Numbered from the stretch's first letter, positions 1 to 7,114 are shown. The stretch: 7,489 nucleotides of DNA from Cyclobacteriaceae bacterium (GCA_029882725.1 JAOUKG010000113.1:1-7489), one strand, 5' to 3'. Notes: generated by a model from the letters alone, not told the origin. Numbers and translations: made by a program.

Positions 1-1895
1 TTCTCATCAGCGGTTTTATCAATTCTCTCCTTCACTCCCGTAAGCTTATTCCTCACTTTTTGTGTTTCTGCTTTGTTGGCCTTGGAGGTTTTGATATGCC
101 TTATGGTTTTTTCAATTTCTTTATTGGCTGAACTTATCATGTAACTCGCTTGCTCTGCTGCATTTCTCAATATTTCTTTCTTTTCTTTCTCAAGCTTGGC
201 CAACTTTTCATCGTAAATTCTCTTTTGGTCATTTACCTTTTTCTCAAGAACAGCCAAACTACTGGTTCTTTTTTCCAGCTCTATCTTCTGTTGTTCAGTT
301 TTGGCCAACAATTCATCTAATTCTACAATTTCCTTCCCGGCTAATTCACTTGCCCTTTTGATTATATTTTCTCCCAAACCAGTCTTTCTTGCAATTTCAA
401 GAGCAAAACTTTGTCCGGGTCTCCCTATTATTAATTCGTATAGGGGTTCCATTTTGTCAGTATCAAAACGCATAGCCCCATTAAAAAGTCCTTGTGTGGT
501 TTCTGATAACTCCTTAATATTTTGATAATGTGTTGTTATTATTCCCATGCAATTTGAATTCACAAGCTCTTCGAGAATACTCTGAGCAATTGCCCCTCCT
601 AATGCAGGTTCTGTGCCACTTCCAAATTCATCAAATAAAATCAGGGACTTTTCATTAGCCCTACTTAAAACCTTCGCCATTTTATACAAATGGGAACTGT
701 ATGTACTTAAGTCATTTTCGATTGACTGATCATCACCAATATCAATAAACACATCGTCAAAAACACCAAATATGGAAGATTCATCAACGGGTACGGGTAT
801 CCCACTTTGGATCATTAATTGCAACAATCCAACAGTTTTCAAAGTAACGGATTTACCTCCGGCATTAGGTCCTGAAATAACAAGAATTCTGTTATCAGAA
901 GAAATACTTACCGACACTGATTTAGTTACTTTTCCCTCCTTATCGTGAGACGCCTTTAAAATTGGATGATAAGCCTCAACCCATTTAAACCCTTGAGAAT
1001 TATTTAACTTCGGAATATTATAACCATTTGTAATTGAATAATTTGCTTTGGCCACAATCAAATCAATCTTTCCAATAAAGGTAGGTAACTGCAATAATTC
1101 TTCGTATTTGTTATGGAAACGAGAAGTAAGCTCTGTAAGAATTCTCACAACCTCCCTCCTTTCCATTGCCTCCAGCTCCTGAATTTGATTGGATGTTTCA
1201 ATTAGCTCAGAGGGCTCAATATATACAGTTTGCCCCGTTGCTGAAGCGCCCTGAATATACCCCGAAACATGTCTTTTATGTTCACTAAATACTGGAATTA
1301 CTGTTCGTCCATTATTTACTGAAACAGATGAGGCATCTGGTACATAACCAGACTTTTTTAACTCATTAAAAATTCTTTGTGTAATTTTACGGGAGGCACG
1401 AAATTGACTTTCCTTTTCACGCCTTATTCTTCCTAATTCCGGAGAGGCAGAATCTCTAACTTCCCCATTTTCATCTACAATTGAAAAAATAACATCTGAA
1501 TTACCTTTTGAAAAAGAAACACCGTAAATAATTTTCACTAATTCAGGATATTCTTCAGAATCAATTTGTTTTAAAAATTCATTCCAATCTTCAGCCATCT
1601 GAAAGGTCTTGCCCAATAACACAAAATCCTCACCATCCAACTGACTTCCAGGTTTTGAAACGTATTTTAAAATAGTTTCAATAGACTCCAAAGACTGAAC
1701 AGGAGGAATTCCTTCGGATTTAAGACGTATTAAATCCGACAATTGATTCAATAATCCTTGAACCTTCCTGAAATCCTTCTTAAAATGAATTCTGGAAGCA
1801 AACAATTTACCGTCATCAGTTTTACAAAGATTTAAAACACCTTGTACAATCTGATTAAAGCCTAATTTTTCAATTATATTATCAGGGAAGAGCAT
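1..1895 (-). CDS. mutS2: Endonuclease MutS2 (MutS-family ATPase), C-terminus cut by window edge
   Basis: The reverse strand is open without a stop from the ATG at 1895 to the window edge, giving 631 residues. The N-terminal part begins MLFPDNIIEKLGF, as MutS2 proteins do. The conserved core motif GYIQGASATGQTVYIEP lies at residues 212-228, the Walker A loop GPNAGGKS at 342-349, and the Walker B/signature stretch DEFGSGTEP at 422-430. A segment containing GRPGQSFALEIA follows near 491-502, then a long Lys/Glu-rich probable coiled coil (about 520-600). MutS2 proteins are usually near 780-800 residues and end in a KOW-like region and a Smr nuclease domain. That end lies outside the window, so nuclease capacity cannot be judged. 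In other bacteria the family is linked to suppression of recombination and to rescue of collided ribosomes; which applies here is unknown. The start codon overlaps the stop of the upstream lipoprotein gene by one base, which fixes the start and suggests translational coupling. Confidence 0.96.
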   Translation of the reverse strand, partial: MLFPDNIIEKLGFNQIVQGVLNLCKTDDGKLFASRIHFKKDFRKVQGLLNQLSDLIRLKSEGIPPVQSLESIETILKYVSKPGSQLDGEDFVLLGKTFQMAEDWNEFLKQIDSEEYPELVKIIYGVSFSKGNSDVIFSIVDENGEVRDSASPELGRIRREKESQFRASRKITQRIFNELKKSGYVPDASSVSVNNGRTVIPVFSEHKRHVSGYIQGASATGQTVYIEPSELIETSNQIQELEAMERREVVRILTELTSRFHNKYEELLQLPTFIGKIDLIVAKANYSITNGYNIPKLNNSQGFKWVEAYHPILKASHDKEGKVTKSVSVSISSDNRILVISGPNAGGKSVTLKTVGLLQLMIQSGIPVPVDESSIFGVFDDVFIDIGDDQSIENDLSTYSSHLYKMAKVLSRANEKSLILFDEFGSGTEPALGGAIAQSILEELVNSNCMGIITTHYQNIKELSETTQGLFNGAMRFDTDKMEPLYELIIGRPGQSFALEIARKTGLGENIIKRASELAGKEIVELDELLAKTEQQKIELEKRTSSLAVLEKKVNDQKRIYDEKLAKLEKEKKEILRNAAEQASYMISSANKEIEKTIRHIKTSKANKAETQKVRNKLTGVKERIDKTADE

Positions 1896-2269
1896 TATTT
1901 TTTTAGCATCGGCTTTTTTGGACTTGATAAAGAATCTTCTACCACTTCAATTTGCTGCCTGAGCTTCACACTATCAATCAACATATCATATACTTTATCA
2001 AAAAAAACCGGATTAGACATATAAAATGCCAGGTTAGCCTTATATACTGAATCAGTAAGATTGTGTCTTTCCAAAATTTTATTATAATAATGTGGATACA
2101 TCTCTTCTGCATCAACTTTTGACCTGTTATAGCTTAATTTTGCTTCAGACATATAAAAATCCAACATTACCTCGGCCATTTTTACTTCAGACAATACATT
2201 ATCAGGCAAATCATGACTAACACAACTTACCGTCAAAATAACTATTATGGCCCAATACCTTTTTTTCAT
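1895..2269 (-). CDS. DUF4296 domain-containing putative lipoprotein
   Basis: A 124-residue protein with a short basic N-terminus (MKKR), a hydrophobic stretch at about 5-14 and a cysteine at position 16 (TVSC), consistent with a somewhat relaxed Bacteroidota lipobox. The mature part matches the DUF4296 pattern: a Pro-Asp near residue 22, a KMAEVMLDFYMSEA helix at about 30-43, then a Tyr-rich helix and a segment with YYNKILERHNLT and FYMSNPVFFDKVYDML. The family is found almost only in Bacteroidota and has no established function; it is predicted to be all-helical and anchored in the periplasm or outer membrane. The tail is Lys/Ser/Pro-rich. It is the first gene of a two-gene unit with mutS2, sharing one base (TAATG). 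The start is set by the signal sequence, since the next Met (31) would remove it. A TAnnTTTG-like octamer ends only two bases before the ATG, so a leaderless or near-leaderless transcript is possible but unproven. Confidence 0.88.
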   Translation of the reverse strand: MKKRYWAIIVILTVSCVSHDLPDNVLSEVKMAEVMLDFYMSEAKLSYNRSKVDAEEMYPHYYNKILERHNLTDSVYKANLAFYMSNPVFFDKVYDMLIDSVKLRQQIEVVEDSLSSPKKPMLKK

Positions 2270-2270
2270 A

Positions 2271-2320
2271 CCAAAAATATCAATAGGCCGTAAATTTACT
2301 ATTTTTTATTCTATTTTTGG
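2271..2320. promoter_or_regulatory. Divergent promoter region with 9-bp inverted repeat
   Basis: Within the 69-bp gap between the divergent genes, CCAAAAATA (2271-2279) is repeated exactly in inverted form as TATTTTTGG (2312-2320). Each arm contains TATTTTTG, which fits the Bacteroidota -7 consensus TAnnTTTG, one reading left toward the lipoprotein gene and one reading right toward the DUF58 gene. The right element ends 19 bases before the GTG at 2339, a plausible distance. The left one ends only 2 bases before the ATG at 2269, which is very tight. I do not see a good TTG/TTTG -33 element at the usual distance for either, so the promoter call is tentative. The repeat could instead be a protein-binding site. 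Confidence 0.4.
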
Positions 2321-2338
2321 GCTTTAAATGGATTCGAT

Positions 2339-3217
2339 GTGAAAGAACTTTTAAAGAAACTAAGAAGATACGAAATAAGGATACGTAAGGCTATAAATAG
2401 CCAGATGCAGGGTGATTTCCATAGTATTTTTAAAGGAACGGGACTTGAGTTCGATGATGTAAGACAATATCAATATGGTGATGATGTACGTACCATCGAC
2501 TGGAATGTATCAGCAAAAGGCCATGGCACATTTGTGAAAACATTTAAAGAAGAAAAAGAACAAACTATTTTTTTCCTTCTCGATGTTAGCGGATCTCAAC
2601 AAATTGGAGATAAACAGAAACAGAAATTGGATGTTGCCAAAGAAATTTGTGGGGTACTTTGCCTGGCTTCTGCCAAAGAATCAAGTCAAAATGGCTTATT
2701 ATGTTTTTCAGATAGAAAAGAAAGCTATTTAAGGCCATCCAAAGGAAAAAAACATGCTTATGAAATCATCAATACTATTGCAACAATAAAACCTGAATCA
2801 AATAAAACGGACTTAAATAAAGCTATTCTACTAACATTGAACATCCTCAAAAGAAGATCTGTAATTATTATAATATCAGATTTTATTGATGAAGATTATT
2901 TCCACAACCTTAAGGGAATGGCCAGAAAACATGATGTTGTGATGATTAGGGTTACAGACAAAAGAGAAACTCATCTTCCAGGATTAGGAATTGTACCTGT
3001 GAAAGACCTTGAATCAGGTAAAAATATGTGGATAAATACTTCCTTTGGCGATTTTAAAGAAAAAATAACAGGTTTTTCAGAAACTAATTATGAGAACATA
3101 TTAAAATTCAGCAATCGGAATCAAATCAATTTCGTTTCAATTGATACAAAAGATGATTTTGTACCCAAATTGATAAAACTTTTTAAAGTCAGAAATAAGT
3201 CGTTGAAAAGTGTCTAA
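2339..3217 (+). CDS. DUF58 domain-containing protein of a MoxR/VWA (Bat) module
   Basis: A 292-residue protein with the DUF58 signature VRQYQYGDDVRTIDWNVSA at 41-59, followed by a VWA-like fold. The metal-site (MIDAS) pattern is visible as DVSGS at 82-86, Thr157 in NKTDL and Asp181 in IIISDF. No signal peptide or membrane helix is visible, so it should be cytoplasmic. DUF58 proteins are regularly encoded next to MoxR AAA+ ATPases and VWA membrane proteins, where the set is thought to act as a chaperone or metal-insertion system; in Bacteroidota these form the Bat (aerotolerance) cluster. The GTG start is chosen because family members begin with this same KELLKKLRRYEIRIRKAI helix, no in-frame ATG lies between it and the upstream in-frame TAA at 2291, and the next Met (23) would remove that helix. 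The ATG at 2337 overlapping it is out of frame and meets a stop at once. The gene overlaps the next by 8 bp. No moxR gene lies upstream. Confidence 0.92.
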   Translation: MKELLKKLRRYEIRIRKAINSQMQGDFHSIFKGTGLEFDDVRQYQYGDDVRTIDWNVSAKGHGTFVKTFKEEKEQTIFFLLDVSGSQQIGDKQKQKLDVAKEICGVLCLASAKESSQNGLLCFSDRKESYLRPSKGKKHAYEIINTIATIKPESNKTDLNKAILLTLNILKRRSVIIIISDFIDEDYFHNLKGMARKHDVVMIRVTDKRETHLPGLGIVPVKDLESGKNMWINTSFGDFKEKITGFSETNYENILKFSNRNQINFVSIDTKDDFVPKLIKLFKVRNKSLKSV

Positions 3218-4127
3218 AAAAGCCATTCATCTCATAGGGTTAGTATTTGTATTATGGACTGGTAGTTTATCAGCCCAGGAGGTAATACTAAAAGCAAAAT
3301 TCAATCTGGATACTATTAAAATTGGAGAGGTAGTGCCTCTATCCTTTTCGATAACCTATCCGGAAACTTCCGACGTTGTACTTCCTGATTCTACTTTTCA
3401 ATTTACCCCTTTCACTTACAACTCCTATCATTGGTTTCCAACAAAATACGCAAATGGTATATTGACTGACTCCGTAGTATATTATTTGTCGACATTTGAG
3501 CTTGATCAAAATCAATATGTTGAACTTTCAGCTATTGAAGTTCAGGGAAAAGACAGTATTACACACTCAATAGCTACCGACTCAGTATCTTTACGCTTTA
3601 TAGTAGAGGCCATTCCCGACAGTCTGGCAGACATTAAGTTAATGGAAAACACCAATTATTACAGAGTTCCTCCTGTTTTCAATACCACCTTTGCCAGTGT
3701 AGTAATAGTCCTACTCTTCTTTTCTCTATTAATACTTTGGGTGATTTTCGGAAAAAAAATAAGCGTATGGTGGAAAATAAGGACTATGAATAAGGAGTTT
3801 TTCAAATTCAATGAGAATTACAACCTGTTGAAAACGAAAATTACCCAATCGCAGGAATTATCGAGATCAGTAGAAGATACCATAATATTCTGGAAAAAAT
3901 ACATGGAAAAATTGGAAAATCTACCCTATAGAAAATTAGCAACAGCTGAGCTCAATAATTTAAAAAAGGAAGAAGACCTACTTAAAAATTTAAGAACAAT
4001 AGACAAAGCGATATATTCAAAGTCGGGAACAAGCGAAGTAATTAAAAGTCTTTCTGAATTACAGGAGTACAGTAGTAAAATTTATCATGACAGGATTGAA
4101 GAATTGAAACATGGAGTATCAAATTGA
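3210..4127 (+). CDS. BatD-like secreted/membrane protein of the Bat-type cassette
   Basis: A 305-residue protein. Residues 1-22 form a signal peptide ending SLSA before Gln23. Residues about 24-150 are rich in beta-strand-like alternation (DTIKIGEVVPLSFSITYP near 34-51), resembling the extracytoplasmic Ig-like domain of BatD-type proteins. A single membrane helix spans about 160-180 (SVVIVLLFFSLLILWVIF), followed by basic residues and a cytoplasmic tail of about 120 residues, helical and Lys/Glu-rich, with FWKKYMEKLENLPYRKL at 227-243. That motif and its position between DUF58 and VWA genes recall the small DUF4381 protein of proteobacterial MoxR-VWA operons, which has a TM helix plus a similar tail; this link is an inference from layout. 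It starts at GTG, 8 bp inside the DUF58 gene, and ends 17 bp inside batA, so translation of the three is likely coupled. The function is unknown; a scaffold joining periplasmic and cytoplasmic partners is plausible. Confidence 0.8.
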   Translation: MSKKAIHLIGLVFVLWTGSLSAQEVILKAKFNLDTIKIGEVVPLSFSITYPETSDVVLPDSTFQFTPFTYNSYHWFPTKYANGILTDSVVYYLSTFELDQNQYVELSAIEVQGKDSITHSIATDSVSLRFIVEAIPDSLADIKLMENTNYYRVPPVFNTTFASVVIVLLFFSLLILWVIFGKKISVWWKIRTMNKEFFKFNENYNLLKTKITQSQELSRSVEDTIIFWKKYMEKLENLPYRKLATAELNNLKKEEDLLKNLRTIDKAIYSKSGTSEVIKSLSELQEYSSKIYHDRIEELKHGVSN

Positions 4128-5163
4128 TTCTACACTACCCTGGTATGCCTTAAAGTGGCTTGCCCCTTCTACATTCAGGTATTTCGAATGGGAAATGCAA
4201 TATTGGTTATATTTAATCTATGCACTACCTGTACTCTGGTTCTTTAAATACATCCTTCAGAAATTTTTCGGCCAAAAAGTGTCTGTGGCTGTAATAAAAG
4301 GAACCCTTTCTACCAGCATATGGACTTTTGTACGCCGTATTCCGGATTTAATCTTCTTTATCTTCATTACTTTTTGTTTGATTTCCCTTGCCCGCCCACA
4401 AAAATCGAATGAAAAAGTAGAACAATGGACAGAGGGTATTGATATCATGCTCGTATTGGACATTTCTCAATCGATGCAAATTGAAGACTTTAAGCCAAAC
4501 AGGCTTGAATCAGCTAAAAAAACGGCTTTAGATTTTATCAATGGAAGATTTCAAGACAGAATTGGCCTGGTAGTTTTTTCAGGAGATGCTTATTCATTAT
4601 CACCCCTTACCACAGACTATGAATTGTTGAGATCCTACATTGAAGATGTAAATTTCGAAATGATAGAAAACAGGGGAACGGCTATAGGAAGTGCCCTGGC
4701 TGTAGCTACCAATAGAATGAGGGAATCTGAATCTAATTCCAAAGTATTGATCCTACTAAGTGATGGGGATAATACTGCGGGCAATATCGATCCTATCATG
4801 GCTGCCAAACTAGCTTCTTCTTATAATATTAAGATTTACACCATTGCCATTGGAAAGGAAGGCAAGGTTCCTTTTGGAAAGGACTTTTTTGGGAGGCCGA
4901 GAATGGTTGAAAACACTTTAGATGAAACCACATTACGTGAAATAGCCAACATTGGTGAAGGGACTTTTTACAGAGTAAGCAATGATCTGGCATTGCAGGA
5001 AGTTTTTCAAAGAATTGATGAATATGAGAAAGCGGAAATTAAAGAAACCCGATATAGAGACACCACCGATTTCTATTATAAATACCTCTATTGGGCAATG
5101 GCGTTTTTTCTTTTATGGTTGATTTTGAAATCTACATTTATCATGAATGTTTTGGAAGATTAA
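4111..5163 (+). CDS. batA: BatA-type von Willebrand factor A membrane protein
   Basis: A 350-residue protein with the architecture of BatA: membrane helices at about 30-47 and 74-93, a VWA domain at about 109-300, and a final helix at about 322-341. The MIDAS metal site is intact: DISQS at 117-121, Thr190 in NRGTAIG and Asp218 in LLSDGDN. The segment FFGRPRMVENTLDETTLREIA (259-279) and the GTFYRVSND stretch after it are typical of this subfamily. Its VWA domain probably faces the cytoplasmic or periplasmic side between helices 2 and 3 and binds partners through the metal site. The N-terminal stretch WYALKWLAPSTFRYFEWE is also conserved in Cytophagales-type BatA proteins, which supports the ATG at 4111 despite its 17-bp overlap with the previous gene. 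In the usual Bat cluster batB, a TPR gene (batC), batD and batE follow; here the reading ends in 333 bp of non-coding DNA. The assignment to BatA rather than BatB rests on length and position. Confidence 0.9.
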   Translation: MEYQIDSTLPWYALKWLAPSTFRYFEWEMQYWLYLIYALPVLWFFKYILQKFFGQKVSVAVIKGTLSTSIWTFVRRIPDLIFFIFITFCLISLARPQKSNEKVEQWTEGIDIMLVLDISQSMQIEDFKPNRLESAKKTALDFINGRFQDRIGLVVFSGDAYSLSPLTTDYELLRSYIEDVNFEMIENRGTAIGSALAVATNRMRESESNSKVLILLSDGDNTAGNIDPIMAAKLASSYNIKIYTIAIGKEGKVPFGKDFFGRPRMVENTLDETTLREIANIGEGTFYRVSNDLALQEVFQRIDEYEKAEIKETRYRDTTDFYYKYLYWAMAFFLLWLILKSTFIMNVLED

Positions 5164-5496
5164 TTATCATGTGCATTTTTTAGAGAAATCTTCTTTTTTT
5201 CTTTGCGCTTATAATTCTATAACTTTCTAATTTCAATCCCCTTTGTGAAGGTGTAGGTATCTTTTCAAAAGTCCCATTTTTTCTTTTCTTGTATTCAAAC
5301 CCCTGCCCAACCTTAGGAAACGGTTATATATTTACACAAGGGGTAACCTGAATCCAAACATAATTATATAACTTGAATTCCAATCAAAACCTGATTTAAC
5401 CCTGTTTAGGCAATAGCATTCTATTACGAATAGTTACTGCATAAACGGAGTTAAACCACCATTTTAAATTCATTTCAAATTAAACTATTTATAACA
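5164..5496. other. Gene-free intergenic region upstream of the oxidoreductase gene
   Basis: 333 bp of AT-rich DNA between two genes on the same strand. I see no convincing coding stretch and no remnant of a batB gene. There is a T-rich run at 5191-5200 after the batA stop, but only a 4-bp stem (AGAA/TTCT) before it, too weak to call a terminator. A TATATTTA (5327-5334) is one base off the Bacteroidota -7 consensus TAnnTTTG, and would give a leader of roughly 155 nt for the downstream gene. CTATT-ACG-AATAG (5421-5433) is a short exact inverted repeat that could be an operator. None of these is strong. Confidence 0.5.
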
Positions 5497-6951
5497 ATGA
5501 AATCCAACAGGAGAAAATTTATAAAGAGCAGCGCATTAGCGGCTTCTAGTTTCATGATTGTGCCACGCCATGTACTTGGAAAAGGGTTTATTTCACCCAG
5601 CGACAAACTCAACCTCGCTGCAATTGGAGCTGGTGGAAAAGGAAGTAGTGACATAAAGAACTCCTGGAACAACGGAGCAGAAAATGTGGTGGCCCTTTGT
5701 GACGTAGATACAAATCGATGTGGGGATTCAATTAAAAGTTGGCCTAAGGCAAAATTGTATAGTGATTTTAGGGAAATGTTGGAGAAGCAAAAAGATATTG
5801 ATGCAGTAACCATTTCTACTCCCGACCACGTTCATGGTATTGCTGCTATGACAGCTATGGAGTTGGGCAAACATGTATATGTACAAAAGCCACTTACACA
5901 CAATATTTACGAAGCCAGAAAACTTACCGAGGCCGCCCGTAAATACAAGGTAGTAACTCAAATGGGAAACCAGGGTGCCTCCAACCCTACTCAGCAAAAA
6001 ATGATTGAATGGTTCAATAAAGGCGTTATAGGTAATGTCGATACGGTACATGTTTGGACAAACCGCCCTGTATGGCCCCAAGGAATCCCTTCACCAACTG
6101 ATAAACCTACTTTACCTGAATCTATGAGTAAAGCCAACTGGGACCAGTTTATTGGCCCTGCTGATTATGTGGATTATCACCCACTATACCACCCTTTCAA
6201 ATGGCGTGGATGGTGGAATTTTGGAACTGGTGCACTAGGAGATATGGGTTGTCATTTAATTGATCCTGCATTCAGAGTACTACAACTTGGGTACCCCACT
6301 GAAGTAGAATGTAGTGTAGGCCAGGTTTTTCTTCAGGATTGGACCCCGGAGTATATTCCCGAAGGCTGCCCTCCTTCTTCTCACGTTCAAATAAAATTTC
6401 CGGCAACAGCGGTAAATAAAAAAGAATCAACCATGATCTGGTATGATGGCGGTATTCGCCCTTTTCATCCTCCGATTATTCCTGCCGACCACCCAATAGG
6501 TGACAACGATAGTAGTAATGGTGTAATTATGATGGGTGAAAAAGGTGTAATGACCTGTGGTACTTACGGTTTAAATCCAAAAGTATATCTCAACACCGGG
6601 GAAATATTGGAACTTCCCAAGGGCTATAAAACTTCAAATAAAAATGAAGGCATGGCAGAATATGGTCATCAGAAAAGCTGGACCGATGCTGTAAAGGCAG
6701 GCTTTAACAGTAAGGAGCACAAATCACTGACCTCCTCTTTTGACTATGCAGGACCATTAACTGAAACCGTTATCATGGGTAATGTTGCCATAAGAAGTTA
6801 TCAGGAAAGCACAGGTGGTGAAGGCAGGAGAAGACAATTTGACGGCAGGAAAAAACTGCTTTGGGATGGAGATAACATGAAAATCACCAATTACGATGAA
6901 GCCAATAAATTTGTGACCAGAAAATACAGAGATGGTTGGAAATTAATTTAG
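5497..6951 (+). CDS. Tat-exported Gfo/Idh/MocA-family oxidoreductase
   Basis: A 484-residue protein. The N-terminus carries a twin-arginine signal, NRRKFIK at residues 4-10, followed by a mildly hydrophobic stretch to about residue 28, so export in folded form to the periplasm (or attachment there) is predicted. The Rossmann fold begins at 38 with the nucleotide loop GAGGKG (44-49), then ALCDVD (66-71) where Asp69 or Asp71 would contact the cofactor ribose, and STPDHVH (107-113). The motif that is usually EKP reads QKP at 130-132, keeping the catalytic lysine (131). The substrate-binding half contains WRGWWNFGTGALGDMGCHLIDPAF (236-259), common to secreted family members in Bacteroidota. Such proteins act on sugars or glycosides, for example by 3-oxidation or retaining-type NAD-dependent chemistry, but the substrate cannot be read here and no glycan-utilisation genes adjoin it. 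It is monocistronic, bounded by a 333-bp gap and a strong terminator. Parts of the gene are visibly richer in G+C than the upstream cassette. Confidence 0.93.
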   Translation: MKSNRRKFIKSSALAASSFMIVPRHVLGKGFISPSDKLNLAAIGAGGKGSSDIKNSWNNGAENVVALCDVDTNRCGDSIKSWPKAKLYSDFREMLEKQKDIDAVTISTPDHVHGIAAMTAMELGKHVYVQKPLTHNIYEARKLTEAARKYKVVTQMGNQGASNPTQQKMIEWFNKGVIGNVDTVHVWTNRPVWPQGIPSPTDKPTLPESMSKANWDQFIGPADYVDYHPLYHPFKWRGWWNFGTGALGDMGCHLIDPAFRVLQLGYPTEVECSVGQVFLQDWTPEYIPEGCPPSSHVQIKFPATAVNKKESTMIWYDGGIRPFHPPIIPADHPIGDNDSSNGVIMMGEKGVMTCGTYGLNPKVYLNTGEILELPKGYKTSNKNEGMAEYGHQKSWTDAVKAGFNSKEHKSLTSSFDYAGPLTETVIMGNVAIRSYQESTGGEGRRRQFDGRKKLLWDGDNMKITNYDEANKFVTRKYRDGWKLI

Positions 6952-7017
6952 TTATGGTTTTGTTGAAGATTTGCTTTTCAAAATAAATTATCAAAATTCA
7001 ATAACATAAATTGGTTT

Positions 7018-7048
7018 AAAGGTTCAGAACGTTTTCTGAACCTTTTTT
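7018..7048 (+). terminator. Rho-independent terminator of the oxidoreductase gene
   Basis: AAAGGTTCAGAA (7018-7029) pairs perfectly with TTCTGAACCTTT (7034-7045) around the four-base loop CGTT, a 12-bp stem. The T-run covers 7043-7048, partly within the stem base. It lies 66 bp after the oxidoreductase stop and 84 bp before the next start, so the two genes are probably separate transcription units. The T-run on the opposite strand is short, so the site is directional to the plus strand. Confidence 0.93.
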
Positions 7049-7090
7049 ATTTATTATCAGGATTAAAAATTCTCCCATTCACTATTCATT

Positions 7091-7114
7091 ATATAAAAGG
7101 AACCTTTATATTTA
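7091..7114 (+). promoter_or_regulatory. Palindrome overlapping a -7-like element before the PD40 gene
   Basis: ATATAAA (7091-7097) and TTTATAT (7105-7111) are exact inverted repeats around AGGAACC; allowing one extra A in the left arm, pairing extends inward to GG/CC. TATATTTA (7107-7114) matches seven of eight positions of the Bacteroidota -7 consensus TAnnTTTG and ends 17 bp before the ATG at 7132, a suitable promoter distance. No TTG -33 element is evident. Because the right arm overlaps the -7-like box, the palindrome could be an operator, or simply AT-rich chance symmetry. Confidence 0.35.

Noticed and set aside
301..525. A 74-codon open frame on the plus strand
   Set aside because: It lies wholly opposite the well-supported mutS2 gene and has no family resemblance.
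2337..2342. ATG at 2337 as the start of the DUF58 gene
   Set aside because: It is out of frame and followed at once by TGA; the overlapping GTG at 2339 opens the conserved frame.
4257..4463. A 68-codon open frame on the minus strand
   Set aside because: It lies antisense to the membrane-helix and early VWA part of batA, whose frame carries clear motifs.
5181..5200. Possible terminator after batA
   Set aside because: Only a 4-bp AGAA/TTCT stem precedes the T-run; too weak beside the clear 12-bp terminator at 7018.
5410..5440. Larger imperfect hairpin GCAATAGC...GTTACTGC
   Set aside because: It needs one mismatch and one wobble pair and competes with the shorter exact repeat inside it; no T-run or conserved context supports a structured RNA.
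5475..6081. Two minus-strand open frames of 112 and 117 codons
   Set aside because: Both are antisense to the oxidoreductase gene, overlap its Rossmann motifs and resemble no known protein.
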